Assembly (NCBI GenBank): GCA_963082975.1
Contig: OY720350.1
Location: 7,149,488 to 7,213,487, forward strand
Direction of reading: 5' to 3'
DNA length: 64,000 bases
DNA from: Labia minor
Lineage: Eukaryota; Arthropoda; Insecta; Dermaptera; Spongiphoridae
The position numbers were made by a program, and so were the translations under genes. The number at the start of each line of letters is the position of its first letter. Position 1 is the first letter of the stretch. The notes under the pieces were generated by a model. That model was not told the origin of the DNA. It made no database searches and worked only from the letters and a program-made list of their open reading frames with translations. Positions 23,301-33,182 of the stretch are shown here, in pieces.

Positions 23301-25563
23301 TTAATACAGTGAATTCACGATGTAAGCAACCCATGATATTAGCAACTCTAGTTATAAGCGCCACTTGATATAAGCAATTTAGGAAGTATTTATTCAATAA
23401 AAGCAACTGTCATAATTGTCAATTCTAACCTCACTTCTTTTATTTAAGTGCACCCTAAAAAAATAGTTTAAAATAGTGAAGCGAAGAAAATCATTAAGTA
23501 TTCAATACTGAATTCAGATCACAACTCGTTCTTTAATTGTAAACTTATAATTATTGCTTTGATTTTTCTATATTTTCAATATTTCAATTGTAATTTCTTT
23601 TTTTTACACTTAATAATTGAGAATTTACAAGGTAAATATGAATTTAGTCTATTTATACGATATAAGCAACTTTTTGGAATAAATGATTTCAGAAGTGTTG
23701 CTTATATCGAGAATTATGTGTACTTTGAAGAAACAATTTAAATAATTAAAAATAAAAGAGAAACTGGGAAAGATCGTGTGTCTTACTAAACATTCAAAAA
23801 TTTTTATTCTTATGATGGATTAGAATTTCAATTGAAAGCATCTTTGATTTTCTTTTTAGCAACAGTCGAATGCCATCTGCAGATTCGATCCCCCATCAAG
23901 TGGAGGCTCAGCACTTACAATTGGGTTCTGTTCCTGCCCACCTTAATCAGCAAGCAGCCCCTCCTCCTCAACATCAACATTCAACTCAACCCCAACAAAT
24001 GACAAGACAAACCCTCCAAGCATTGAGTGCAGCCCCGAGACTACGAATAGCTGACTCTTGGGTACAACCGAAAAGAAAGCCCGCCGATCAAGTACATCGG
24101 CATTCAACAGGGGGTTCTAATTACAATTATCAACATTGGCTTATTCAAGAAGCAGAGCATAGGCGAATTCACGAACAACATCAAAGGCAATGGCCTCCGG
24201 CACAACAACAACAACAACAACAAACATCTCAACCACCAATCAAACGATCAGACAAACCTTTACCTGATTCAATTATTCATACATTGACACAAAGGGTGCA
24301 GAACAGGACAGGGATTAATGACCACAAACGAAGGTAAGATCTTATTATAATGTATCTATATATTTAAAGAAAGTTCTATCCCATACTCCTCCTAAACGAC
24401 TTATGCGATTTGGGCCATTCCTATGCCATTTGATAGTCCTCGGGCTAATCTATTAATAGCGTGAAATTCATTGGAAAACAAGAAATACTTTTTAAGAAAA
24501 GTGAAAAAATAATTTTTTTTCTTACTCTTTATATATGGATGACGTCACAAATGATAACCATTTTGAAATTTGTCTCTTGCCAATTTTTTTTTTAATTGAT
24601 AATGTATTAATAATTTTTTATATTTAAAATATTTTAAAATTTATTCTGATTGAAACAAATTGGATAAAAACCTTTTACTACTTTCAACCAAATACTATGT
24701 ACCACTCGGGGGTACAGGGGGCGGAGCCCCCGTATAGGTGTGAAGAGCGCCGTAGTTATTTCTATTTTTATTGAATTTTATTGTTTCCTTTAAAAATCAT
24801 TTCATTTTTTAGAAGTGAATCAAGTCCAATACGGGAAACACCTCCACTTTCGTCAGCTTCTTCGACTACTTCATCATCACCTTCAACAACTAGTAATTCA
24901 TATCCCCACCATCGTCAACAAGCACAAGTCAATGCAATGCAGCAATCAAATTCACCAAATAATACATTGATAAATAATAATTCAATAAATAGTGGAAATG
25001 ATTCTCAGCAAGAAAAAATGCTTTCTGTTAGTGGAAAGAAAAAATGTTCACATTGCAATGAAGAACTTGGTAAGAATATAAAGTTTAATTTTATTCAATA
25101 AAAAAAAAAAAAAATTATTAGCTTAAAGCTTAAATGATGTTTTTTTTTTAAATAATTCTCAATTTTATTAGAAAATTTGAATTAATTTAATCTTATGCTT
25201 AATTAAGATAACTTCAATTTCAGGTCGAGGAGCTGCAATGATAATAGAGTCCCTTCGACTTTTCTATCACATTGACTGTTTTAAATGTTGTGTTTGCCAC
25301 GTACAATTGGGAGATGGTCTCATGGGCACAGATGTCCGTGTGCGAAATAATAAACTCCACTGTCATAATTGTTATTCTAGTGATGATGGTAATTTTATTT
25401 ATTTAAAATTATATATATTTATATTAATCATTTTATTTATTAATCATAAAATTAATAAAATAAATAATCTTTTATTTTAAATTTAATTTAAATGTTTCTC
25501 TTATATAACTATTTTCTTAATATTTTTTTTTTTGTTTCAGGAATAAAATTTAGTTGCGTGTAA
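6598..25563 (+). CDS. smash: LIM-domain protein smallish (LMO7/LIMCH1 family), 5' end missing
   Basis: A cortical adaptor; in Drosophila smallish binds Bazooka/Par-3 and Src42A at epithelial junctions. Exons by splice signals: 6598-6795, 9366-9674, 10900-11312, 11396-11702, 11919-12362, 12774-13376, 16545-16940, 17103-17249, 18847-18970, 19041-19231, 20496-20721, 20794-20954, optional 22320-22364, 22731-23101, 23860-24333, 24813-25069, 25224-25388, 25541-25563. Phases agree throughout, giving about 1617 residues with the cassette. Exon 2 opens with [19 protein letters not shown], the LMO7/LIMCH1 signature. Proline motifs ([10 protein letters not shown], a P7 run, [11 protein letters not shown]) suit SH3 binding. 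A charged coiled coil spans about residues 1045-1250. [11 protein letters not shown] is another family motif. A C-terminal LIM domain has spacing C-X2-C-X19-H-X2-C-X2-C-X2-C-X21-C-X2-C. The end FSCV fits a class I PDZ ligand. No initiator methionine exon was found. Confidence 0.9.
7179..7630. mobile_element. piggyBac-type non-autonomous element
   Basis: It is bounded by TTAA on both sides (7175-7178 and 7631-7634). The ends are CCCCTCAAGCC and GGCCTGGGGG, matching the C-run ends and TTAA targets of piggyBac elements. Inside the right end are two similar GC-rich direct units, each with a GAGTACG...ACTCGGG core. It has no transposase and lies in smash intron 1. Confidence 0.75.
8440..9075. repeat. 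Dispersed repeat family P, copy 1, with a nested MITE
   Basis: Pieces of this family also occur at 30614-30955 and 54690-55195. Shared phrases are ACCGACCGACGA, CACATGTGGAGATTTTTA (here as its reverse complement) and GGCCA near the ends. The hAT MITE at 8728-8967 interrupts this copy. The right edge is near the phrase CTATCGACAGTCGGT. The class is unknown. Confidence 0.55.
8728..8967 (-). mobile_element. hAT MITE, TIR CAGTGATTCTCAACC family
   Basis: The terminal inverted repeats are GAGTGATTCTCAACC and GGTTGAGAATCACTG. A perfect 8-bp target duplication CATTAAGT lies at 8720-8727 and 8968-8975. It is the same family as 19308-19575, in opposite orientation. At 240 bp it is non-coding. It sits in smash intron 1 inside an older repeat. 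Confidence 0.9.
9736..10259. mobile_element. TA-target MITE (Tc1/mariner or pogo-like), long copy
   Basis: It starts CAGTGAATTCTCGATGTAAG and ends with the inverted CTTATATCGAGAATT plus AGGTG, flanked by TA on both sides. At 524 bp it is the longer relative of 23307-23720. The interior shows further AAGCAAC-type subrepeats facing each other. It lies in smash intron 2. The 75-codon frame inside is AT-rich noise. Confidence 0.8.
13377..13433 (+). other. Possible read-through end of a short smash isoform
   Basis: If the donor CAG|GTCTGC after 13376 is not used, the frame of exon 6 runs on for 18 codons and stops at TAA 13431-13433. AATAAA signals follow within about 150 bases. The result would be a protein without coiled coil, LIM domain or PDZ ligand. 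I cannot tell whether it is used. Confidence 0.35.
13434..15480. other. Smash intron 6, AT-rich, nothing recognised
   Basis: About 2 kb of A/T-rich sequence with no frame, repeat end or RNA fold that I could support. Confidence 0.45.
15481..15705 (+). other. GC-richer island in smash intron 6
   Basis: Base composition jumps here. The block begins after TTGTTATCAG, a passable acceptor, and ends near TTGCCG|GTAAAT, a good donor. The phase-0 frame stops after about 30 codons, so it could be an untranslated or alternative exon or an internal promoter. No repeat copy was seen in the window. Confidence 0.3.
15947..16028. mobile_element. Very short TTAA-flanked foldback (piggyBac-like MITE)
   Basis: Only 82 bp: the ends CACGTTCCGCCGGC and GCCGGCGGGAACGTG are near-perfect inverted repeats flanked by TTAA on both sides (15943-15946 and 16029-16032). 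The TTAA target points to piggyBac-type mobilisation. It lies in smash intron 6. Confidence 0.75.
17647..17922 (+). mobile_element. tRNA-derived SINE, complete copy
   Basis: It starts at the GGCGCCATT head. A Pol III B box GGTTCAAGTCC lies at 17706-17716, with an A-box-like TGGGTAGTGAACC upstream. The body ends in GAGGTTTT and a T-rich tail. Flanking TATTTATTAAAATA at 17633-17646 and 17923-17936 is a 14-bp target duplication typical of LINE-driven retroposition. Other copies are at 47781-48336 and 60962-61236, with a diverged relative at 53025-53225. It lies in smash intron 8. Confidence 0.9.
18144..18251 (+). CDS. Candidate alternative last exon of smash encoding a membrane anchor
   Basis: A strong acceptor (TTTTCTGATACAG) precedes a frame in the same phase (0) as the donor at 17249, so exon 8 could splice straight to it. 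The 35 codons hold [16 protein letters not shown] followed by a hydrophobic stretch [14 protein letters not shown] and a SKK-stop end. That is a classic tail-anchor layout: one membrane helix at the very C-terminus with a basic end. AATAAA overlaps the stop codon (18247-18252). The isoform would carry the LMO7-like N-terminal half to a membrane and lack the LIM domain and PDZ ligand. A small separate gene starting at ATG 18171 is the alternative reading. Confidence 0.45.
   Translation, partial: EATKQLFYSMFENYHQYHMLFAVLAIGLIFSLSKK
18408..18563 (+). CDS. Second candidate alternative last exon in smash intron 8
   Basis: Behind an acceptor ending TTTAATTAG, a phase-0 frame of 51 codons runs to TAA at 18561-18563. 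It begins [13 protein letters not shown] and ends [14 protein letters not shown], an amphipathic, lysine-rich and probably helical sequence. Its composition is less A/T-biased than the flanks. I recognise no family. It could follow exon 8 as another ending, belong with the anchor exon, or be chance. Confidence 0.3.
   Translation: MFVNWDSINESYKIHLALKFLNKTLVKYDKNEETFAALQLLKNRVKLLFDK
19308..19575 (+). mobile_element. hAT MITE, TIR CAGTGATTCTCAACC family, second copy
   Basis: Perfect 15-bp terminal inverted repeats, CAGTGATTCTCAACC and GGTTGAGAATCACTG. The flanks GTATAAAG (19300-19307) and GCATAAAG (19576-19583) match at 7 of 8 bases. It is opposite in orientation to the copy at 8728-8967. It lies in smash intron 9. 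Frames inside are not proteins. Confidence 0.9.
20012..20354. repeat. AT dinucleotide microsatellites in smash intron 9
   Basis: Two TA runs, about 20012-20054 and 20324-20354, are separated by AT-rich unique sequence. They are simple repeats likely to vary in length between individuals. Confidence 0.85.
21146..21991 (+). mobile_element. Decayed mariner element with transposase remnants
   Basis: Flanked by TA (21144-21145 and 21992-21993). The terminal repeats share CCGGTATGAAGTGAACG on the left and its inverted counterpart CGCTCATTTCATACCGG on the right. The interior matches mariner transposase in pieces. [19 protein letters not shown] is the helix-turn-helix region. [18 protein letters not shown] lies before the catalytic core. 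GYRQIARKV lies near the C-terminus. The catalytic aspartate region is deleted. A 184-bp block at 21493-21676, also present at 42800-43086, interrupts the coding sequence. At 846 bp against about 1.3 kb for a full element, it cannot move on its own. It lies in smash intron 11. Confidence 0.85.
22320..22364 (+). CDS. smash: 45-base cassette exon of smash
   Basis: The acceptor is very strong (CTTTCTGTCCTCATTGCAG) and the donor is ATG|GTGAGG. The exon is 45 bases with phase 0 at both ends, so including or skipping it keeps the frame between the exons ending 20954 and starting 22731. It encodes [15 protein letters not shown], a polar Ser/Thr-rich insert within the coiled-coil stretch. Micro-cassettes of this kind are usually regulated by tissue. 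Confidence 0.65.
23307..23720. mobile_element. TA-target MITE (Tc1/mariner or pogo-like), short copy
   Basis: It starts CAGTGAATTCACGATGTAAG, ends with CTTATATCGAGAATTATGTG and is flanked by TA. Closely related to 9736-10259 but about 110 bp shorter. It lies in smash intron 12. Confidence 0.8.
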
Positions 25564-25928
25564 AATTTATTATTACTTATTTATATACAAGTATATATAT
25601 ATATATATTAAAAAATTTAATATAAGAAAGAAACTTGTAATATATTTTTGTTCTTATGAACAAATTAAATACGATAAAAAAAATGAGAGATTTTAAAGTA
25701 TCTACTCTCATAAACTGAAGAAATTGCGATATGTATATTTAAATGTTTGTGTGTGATATATTTTTTAATATATATTTTCTATTAAATTTTAAGATGAATA
25801 ATTTTCATGAATAAATGAAAACAAACGTTGTAATTAATGTATAAATATTATATTTTATTATATATGATACTCACTGTTGTTTTTTGAGTGATTTATTTTA
25901 ATAAATCCATTTGTGGATAGTTTATATA
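25564..25928. other. Probable 3' UTR and downstream region of smash
   Basis: AT-rich sequence after the smash stop codon (25561-25563). AATAAA-like signals occur, for example in ATGAATAAATGAAAAC near 25810. No other feature was seen. Confidence 0.45.
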
Positions 25929-26159
25929 GGGTAAACGTACCAGTAGTTGACCACTGTAGTAGTAATTGACCATTTGATACATTTTTTTATCAAAATAAGC
26001 TTTTTAATTTCTCTGTTTCATTGTTAAGCGATCCGGAAGAGGCTCTTTGATATTTATCCATATCTCGTGCTTAATTTTAAATTAAAAAGTTTATTTTGAT
26101 AAAAAATCTATCAAATGGTCAATTAATGGTACAGTAGTCAACTACTGGTACGTTTACCC
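25929..26159. mobile_element. TA-flanked MITE with about 80-bp terminal inverted repeats
   Basis: The ends GGGTAAACGTACCAGTAGTT and AACTACTGGTACGTTTACCC are inverted, and homology extends about 80 bp inward with few mismatches. TA flanks both ends. At 231 bp nearly the whole element can fold into one hairpin. The superfamily is probably Tc1/mariner by its TA target. Confidence 0.85.
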
Positions 26160-26161
26160 TA

Positions 26162-26887
26162 ATTCTCTTAAATTAATCGGGATTTCGATCCAAACAATGT
26201 TACTATAATATATATATACATATATATATATAAGATTACTTATTTTCTCTATTCTGTAATTTATTTAAAAGAAAATAAAAAATCCCGCATATTTTATATT
26301 TATTATTAAAATATTTTTTAGATAATCAACATAAGTAGTAGTCAACCTTTTTATATTTATTTATAATAAAATTTTTAAATTTGCATCTCTTTCCCACATG
26401 AAATATGAAAATGATTTACTGAAAAGTAAATTAGTGTATTACATTGTAAGTATTTTATTTATTCTATTACAATTTAATCATGATTTATAAATATTCTTTT
26501 TTTTTATTAATTACCAATATCAATTTTGAATCTTCTACTGCCCACCGTGAAAATTTAAAACCATTGGGCTGTAGGGACCAGGTTGTCCTATCTGACCTAT
26601 ATAAATAGTTGCCCTATTCAAATATTGGCAACATCTTTGGAAGCTAGTCAAGTTTGTAAAAATAATTTGAAAATTAGATTATTATTATTATATTTTAACG
26701 TACGCCACCTCCCCGTAAGTTCATATCCTAATTCTCTATCTATCCTCCATTTTAGCATAAAATATTCAAAAGCAAGTAGTAAAAACTTTGAAAAAACATT
26801 TTTTTAACACAAAAGCATATAATTAGTGAAATAAGTAGTATTTAATTTGTAAATTTTTTTTTATATAAACAGACCCTTATGCTAATA
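26162..26887. other. Intergenic AT-rich stretch
   Basis: TA microsatellites near 26205-26232. A modestly GC-richer patch at 26530-26730 carries no supported frame. Nothing else was recognised. Confidence 0.4.
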
Positions 26888-26895
26888 TAGTAATG

Positions 26896-27314
26896 CAGAG
26901 GTTTCCAACCTTTCTGAACCGGCGCCCCCATTTAAAAAAAAAAAAAATTCTTGCGCCCCTCCCCTTAATTTTTGTAATAATCTAATTTTATAAATACTCA
27001 CATAATATAGTAATTTATTTAATGGTCTATAAAATAATAAAACATTATGAACAAATATTTAATATATTCAAAAAAAAATTAAGTAATTTTAAATGTAACA
27101 AAACAAATCTTGCAAAAAAATAGAATACATAATTAATAATAATTCAATGTGATGATTGAGTTTGTTTTTTAGCATAAATTTTTTCAAATCGTGGAATCAT
27201 TATTATAGATTTTATAAAAACAATCTTAACAATAATTGTTCTAATACATTCGCGCCCCCCTTAGAACAGTCCCACGCCCTCTCAGGGGTGCGCGCCCCAC
27301 AGGTTGGAAAACAC
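26896..27314. mobile_element. hAT-type MITE, relative of the 3630 element
   Basis: It starts CAGAGGTTTCCAACC and ends GGTTGGAAAACAC. TAGTAATG flanks it on both sides (26888-26895 and 27315-27322), a perfect 8-bp duplication. Like 3630-3898, each end carries GCGCGCCCC/GCGCCCC-type motifs just inside. It is 419 bp, AT-rich within and non-coding. Confidence 0.85.
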
Positions 27315-27322
27315 TAGTAATG

Positions 27323-28945
27323 TCTCGGCGTGTCTTTATAATACTTTAAAATGACTGTACAATCGTGTTCCTGCCCCATATGTTATATTATTTATATTTT
27401 AGTTATTAAACATAAGGCTTAATCTCCCTCTCGTTTATAAATTAAATGTTTTTTTATAAATTTTTCTAAAAAACTTAAAATCATGATATTTCAATTATAT
27501 TCTAATAAATAATTCAAGAAATTAATGGTTTATTTTTAATAAAAAAAATAATTTTTTCGGTTAAAATTATCTACTGCAAAATTATAAAAATATGTTCCTC
27601 GAAGTCGAAGAAATCTTAATTGAAAATGCTACGATATGGGAGATGCAAAATAGATACATATTGAAGAATCAATGCGATAAATTTAATTTGTTTCTTGTAA
27701 TTCCATATTTAATGCATTTAATCATTTTCGCTTAACTGATATTGATCCCACTTTAAAGGAAAAGAAATTGAAGAGAAGAAGTTGTGCAAATATTTAGATT
27801 TTTTTCTGAAGAATAGAAATAATCAAAGGAATTTGAAGGCCATCTAACTTATCAACATTATTGCCTCTATGAAAACATGTACTACATTGATTGTATATTA
27901 ACAAATTCGAAGCCAAAATTGCATCAAAAAATTTATAAGAAAACATTGGTGGAAGATATAAACAAATAAATTAATTAGTGAAGAATTATTACTTCATAAA
28001 AATATTTTATATTTAATAATAAATAACAAGATTTTTTGAAAGATAAAAAGTATTTAAAATTTGGTATAATAATTGTCTTTAAAATAAAATTAATAATAAA
28101 AAGTTTTGTTTTACATGAATTATTAAATCTAAATATATCGATTTTTGAAAATTATAGACTTTATCATTCTAAAATATTTTTCTGGTAATTATTCAAATAA
28201 GTCTTTGTGTCATGGATTTGGATAAAACTTTATCAGTGGGTTCCTTTTTGAATTACAAATAAACTTTTCTTATGCATTTTTTGTGGGTCGCTTCTATAGT
28301 TTACGGTATAAAAATTAGTAAAATTTGTATATAAATCCATTGATATTCTATTTAGCTACCGTGTTTTATTAATTTGTCCAGTAGAGGCTTCGTTCCTTTG
28401 TTGTTTTTTTTTAGTTCGGATTGGATATAGAAAAATTAAAAAACTTAATTAATTAAATTTCCCTATATCGAAACCGAACCGAAAAAACCGAAAATTAGGA
28501 ATGAGTGAATAATTAGTGAATTAGTCAATAAAACATTACTTAACAGCACATTTCGGCGTTCATAACCAGTTAATCTGTCAAACTTAAAAAATGAATAGTA
28601 AATTTAAAATATATATATATATATATATTTACGAAAAACACCCTTTGAATAATGCGCTCTAATTCCTTTCATTATTCAAACCCATTTCTTTATCTTAAAA
28701 TCAATTCTATACATTATACATTTAATTTATATAAATCTAATTCGTGAAGGAATTAAAATGCATATATTCTCGTAATAGAAGTTTTTAAATGGTTTTTAAA
28801 TGATGGTGAAATATTAAATGTATATTATTAGTTTAATATGATTTTTTCAATGTTTATATGTGAAGATTTTTTTTGAAAGTGCCCTAACTCCGTTTTTCAT
28901 TTTTTTACCGATTAATATGATTATATGTACAAATTCATGTTATTA
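27323..28945. other. Intergenic AT-rich stretch
   Basis: No gene was seen. Phrases at 28625-28660 and 28879-28920 (GAAAGTGCCCTAACTCCG) resemble sub-terminal phrases of the repeat that follows, so its true left edge may lie here. Confidence 0.35.
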
Positions 28946-29175
28946 TCTATAAATAACTATTTCTGTTTAGAAAATTAAACGGTCAAGACTGATCTTTCAA
29001 TAAAAAATTGAATTAATAAAATTAAGAATTTATATTTTATTAATTTTTATATTAGAACAGGCTAAAGCGGTAATTATTAGGAGTATATTATTATATTATA
29101 TAAATATATAGGAAAATAGGAATAAAGGTGTCTTCAAATAAATAGAGAGATGTGAAGAAATTGAATCACCACTGA

Positions 29176-29208
<33 letters not shown>

Positions 29209-30613
29209 CAAATGAATTTTAATTTTTATATAGAGCCGTTGAATTATATTATGGTATCTTCTTAAGCTGTCAATTTAGGAAGATTAACTATTTTAAAAAT
29301 TTATTCTTAACCAACTGAAAATATTGTTTTAAGAATAATTAAAGATAAATTTACTGGCTAGATTATTTGAATATCCTCCATTCTAATTTTTTATTCTTAT
29401 AAATATCTCTACTTTACTAGATCATATGTGCAATCAATTTATATTTTCAAAACCCCAAAAATTATTTTTTGTTTTAAAACCCTAAATAAAAATTTAATAA
29501 AAGTCTCGCGAAGCCACTGTTCAGACTTCATTTTCTTATAAAATTTAGACACAATGAATATCAAATGAAAATTAATATTAATTCTAGCAATTCCCATAAC
29601 AAATGAATAAAATATAAAGTTCAATTTTGTTTTTATTTGAAATAATTATATACATATTTAAATAATTTAATTTATTTTTAAAAGCTTTCAATTACTTACC
29701 TAATAAAATTATTAGATCATATATTTTAAATATTTTAATTAAAATAAGATATTCTTTAAATATCATTTTTTAAATTAATAACAATTAAAGAATTATATTG
29801 TTTATTTTAATTATCATATATGTATAATATATATGCTGATAATATAATAATTATATTACTAAAATAATAATTTTCATATAAAATGTATAATGTTTTCCAA
29901 TCCCACTTTGAATCATTATCATGTTATTATTTGAAACTTGATTAACAACTGTTATTATAATTATTTTAATTAAGATAAAAAAAATTAAAATTATTTTCCT
30001 TAAAATGAAACTTTGACAGATCAATTTGAACGTAAATTTCTTATAAAACACGGGACACAACTTTCAATTAAATAAATATATAATTAATAATTTTTGCTAA
30101 TATGTATAATAATAAAATATATGAACCGTTTATTTTGAAGGTGGCCTCCGTTTTTAATTTTTTTTTTTGCCGGTTATCATGGCTACATATACACTTTATG
30201 TTAATTATCAGTGAAGTATTTCAGGTTGTTTATATTCCAAGCAAATACAATAAAATTTTGATACTTACATAAGTTTTTAGAATTAATTCAATAACTAAAC
30301 CGTGTTGTTTGAAAGTGGCCAAAGTCCATTTATACTTACATCAAGTTGACGTGGTGGAAATGTCTTTAAAAAATAATTTACTGTTGGTTCCCCAAAATTA
30401 TTACAAGATTATTAAAAAATGTGTCGGAAAGGTAATAATTTTATTGTAAATGAAATGAGACAAGAAGATTTTGTATCGACAAAATTATTAGAAGACGGAC
30501 AAAGAATTCTAAAGGAGAGAGAGAATCAGTCAACTGGTTAAAAATATGTTGGATACGTTTTGTAAGAAATGAACAATATAAAATTTTCTATAAGTCATCA
30601 ATGAATGAGAAGA
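28946..30613 (+). repeat. Left arm of a 1.6-kb inverted repeat (family X)
   Basis: About 1.6 kb matching the reverse complement of 41150-42722 with high identity. Landmarks are a TAATAA microsatellite (29178-29208), the phrase GGTGGCCTCCGTTTTTAA (30140-30157), GAAAGTGGCCAAAGTCC (30312-30328) and a coding-like end with GTGTCGGAAAGGTAATAATT (30421-30440). The recurring TTTGAAGGTGGCC motif suggests sub-terminal repeats of a DNA transposon. The superfamily was not identified. Confidence 0.8.
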
Positions 30614-30955
30614 TTTTTACCGACCGACGACACACCAAATTTCACATGTGGAGATTTTTACAAATATCTCCACGAATCATGCACTTTGTATTGGTTTTAT
30701 CCTCGGGAAAATCATCTTTATTAGTTTTTTCTTTTTTTAAAATTATATGACTTCATCCAGCCCTTCATGACGTCACATCCTGGTCTTACATATATATTAT
30801 AAATAAAATAAAATTAAAAATATTTATGTTATATCCATATCTGTTTTTTATTACATTAATAGAATAGATATATTAAAATTATTTGAAATTGTTTCTGTAG
30901 CTGGAAATTAATTTACTTCATCGTCGGTTCGGACCTGGCCACAGGTCAACTTATT
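30614..30955 (+). repeat. Dispersed repeat family P, copy 2
   Basis: It starts ACCGACCGACGA and continues with CACATGTGGAGATTTTTAC, then ATGACGTCACATCC. It shares TTATGTTATATCCATATCTG with 54690-55195 and ends CCTGGCCACAGGTCAAC. Confidence 0.65.
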
Positions 30956-31636
30956 TTTATAAGAACCAAATTGAAAAAATTTAGAAAAAACTGGACTAGA
31001 TTTATGAATTAATTTGCATATATAATAAATTATTTTGGAAATATTTCCTCCAACTGAAAAATATATTGGAACCAAAGAAGGTTGAGATATATAAAATGTT
31101 AATTGGGGATGTAACTAATGTATTACTTACTAAATTTTTTTTAGAATTAAAATAGAAATTCATACTAGAAAAGAATTGTTTAATGTAATTTGCTAAGAAC
31201 ACAGCAAAAAAAAGCATAACTCATCCGATATCTTCGAAATGACATGTAGTCTTACTATACCGTATCCCAACCAACTTACTATTTACCCTGTTTTTTATGA
31301 AATATATTTACATTAAATTAAAATTATATCACATTCGGCAAACAATTTTAAATTTAAATTAAACCATTTACATTAATAGGCCACCTCCTTGTTTTTTTTT
31401 TCAAAATATGATAATTTCATTAATGAACTTCTTACTGATATATTTATATAATTTTTTTTTAAATTTTCATTAAGATCTTTGAATAAAATTAAGCTTATTG
31501 ATTTAATAGAATTAATAGAATTAAACTTATTGATTCGATTTAAGATGTATTCTAAAACACCACTAATTTTAAAAATTAATATTTGTTTATTTTATTTTAT
31601 TTTAATATGTATTTTATTTGAAATAATTTGCAGTCG
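30956..31636. other. Intergenic AT-rich stretch
   Basis: No supported gene, RNA or element end was seen. Its last bases end in TTTGCAG just before the GC-rich segment, a possible splice acceptor. Confidence 0.35.
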
Positions 31637-31930
31637 AGCGCTCACCTCTGCACTCCCCGCTCGCCCCTCTCCTAGCCCCTCCGCCGCCTGGCTCACCTCC
31701 TCCTGCCTGACGGCCGACTCGTACGCATTCAGTGATTCAGTTCCCCTTCCCTGCGTAGTGTAAGCGGCCTCTCCACTGAAATCATCCCTTAATCAGTCGC
31801 TAATCAAGAATTAATTGTAATTTTATTATTTATTTTTATTAATTAAAAGGAAGATTAGTGAACTTTAAAAAAAAATATTTCAATAAAAATTAAATTTTCT
31901 AAAGTGCATTTTTATAAATTTTTATTCATA
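31637..31930 (+). repeat. GC-rich segment, copy B of a diverged duplication
   Basis: A C-rich island of about 130 bases and an AT-rich tail. The part from about 31715 aligns with copy A, with the phrases GATTCAGTTCCC, GAAATCATCCCT and AAGAATTAATTGTAA. The sharp composition change and the preceding TTTGCAG would also fit an untranslated exon. No protein was recognised. Confidence 0.5.
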
Positions 31931-32699
31931 TACCCAAATCAATTTATAAATTTTTCATTCAAATCTTTGAAATGAATTAATCTTAAATATTCTATCAGAT
32001 CTCATTAATTAAATTTTATTAAAAGTTAAATTAAAATTATTTAAAAATTAACAAATCATATACAAAATTTTATTTTTCTTTAAATATATTTATTGAAATA
32101 TTTTTTAAATTTCAATATATATATATATTATTCCTATTAAAACTTATTTATTTAAAAAATAGGAAGATGTGCTGATTATTTTCAAAATTCATATAATATA
32201 ATTATAAATCAAAAAAATATAAATTGCTTATATTCATATAGGAATATATAATTTTAAATATTCTATATATTCTTTGTAATCTCATTATCACTCACACCGT
32301 TCCTTTCCAATCTCATATGAATATTGTTTTGTCAATTTCATATTATCATAACAGCTTTGAAAAATGAATAACATTTCTATTACCTACTCGTATATATCAA
32401 TTTATACAGAATAAAATCTTCGTGAAATTAATAATATAATCATAATTAGTTTTCTTATGTTTTCTAAGATATTTTTATTATGTCTATTAAATGTGTATTA
32501 TAACTTATTATAATCATGGTTCTATATAGGATGTAAAATAATTTTAGTATTTTAATATTACAGAAATAAGATAATATTTTTAAAAATCGATACACTTTTT
32601 TAATCCTATTAATATTATTTATTTATTTATTTCTATCTTATTTTTTTATTTCCTGTATATAATATAAATATCTAATCTTAATTATTTTTTTCTTTATAG
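31931..32699. other. AT-rich stretch, nothing recognised
   Basis: Low-complexity A/T sequence ending in TTTTTTTCTTTATAG, a possible splice acceptor for the next entry. Confidence 0.35.
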
Positions 32700-32973
32700 A
32701 GGCGAGAGTGATGGACATCAATTCAAGTCTACGAGCTGTTCTTCGAGTTTAATCTGCGAGAAATATCAACCCTTTATTAACTCCGAGGTCAGTATTTATT
32801 ATTAATTTTATTTTTAATTCAATTTAATTTATTGATTATAAACTAATAAGTTATTTTTCTTTTTCTATTTCATGTTTCCATCTTCGTTCCTGCTACTGAA
32901 TGTTGATTTGAATTCTTGATTATCTTCTCCATCCTTCATGACGATGAAATGATTGAAATACAGCTCTCCAAAT
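32700..32973 (+). other. Candidate exons of an unidentified gene
   Basis: 32700-32787 is an 88-base GC-richer block between a good acceptor (TTTATAG) and donor (GAG|GTCAGT). It is open in one frame, starting GESDGHQFKSTSCSSS. A 10-base block at 32964-32973 sits between AATACAG and GTAAGT and would be a micro-exon. I recognise no protein. They may be 5' untranslated exons of EMC3, part of an unrelated gene, or chance. Confidence 0.3.
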
Positions 32974-33182
32974 GTAAGTAATAATCGTTATTTATTTAGC
33001 ATGGCGCACTTTAAAATAGAAAATGTAAATATAATATTTAAAGTAAAGTTTAATAGAATATAGAAAGTAGAATTAAATTACCATGATTTTTTGCTTTTGA
33101 TAATATTCATTTGGAGATTATAGAGAAATATATTAAATTATAGGACAGAATTTAGTGAGATTAGGGAATTTCAGAGTACATC

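Noticed and set aside
24207-24230. CAA repeat as a microsatellite feature
   Set aside because: It is coding and gives a short glutamine run in smash; such runs are common and of no clear meaning here.
24690-24745. GC-rich hairpin GGGGGCGGAGCCCCC as a possible RNA gene
   Set aside because: The stem is short, with no recognisable family, promoter or second feature around it.
29178-29208. TAATAA and other short tandem runs as a CRISPR-like array
   Set aside because: They are simple microsatellites with no spacers, in a eukaryotic genome.
29439-30060. Minus-strand frames of 60-70 codons
   Set aside because: They lie in repeat family X, are rich in Ile/Lys/Phe from A/T bias, and show no conserved motif.
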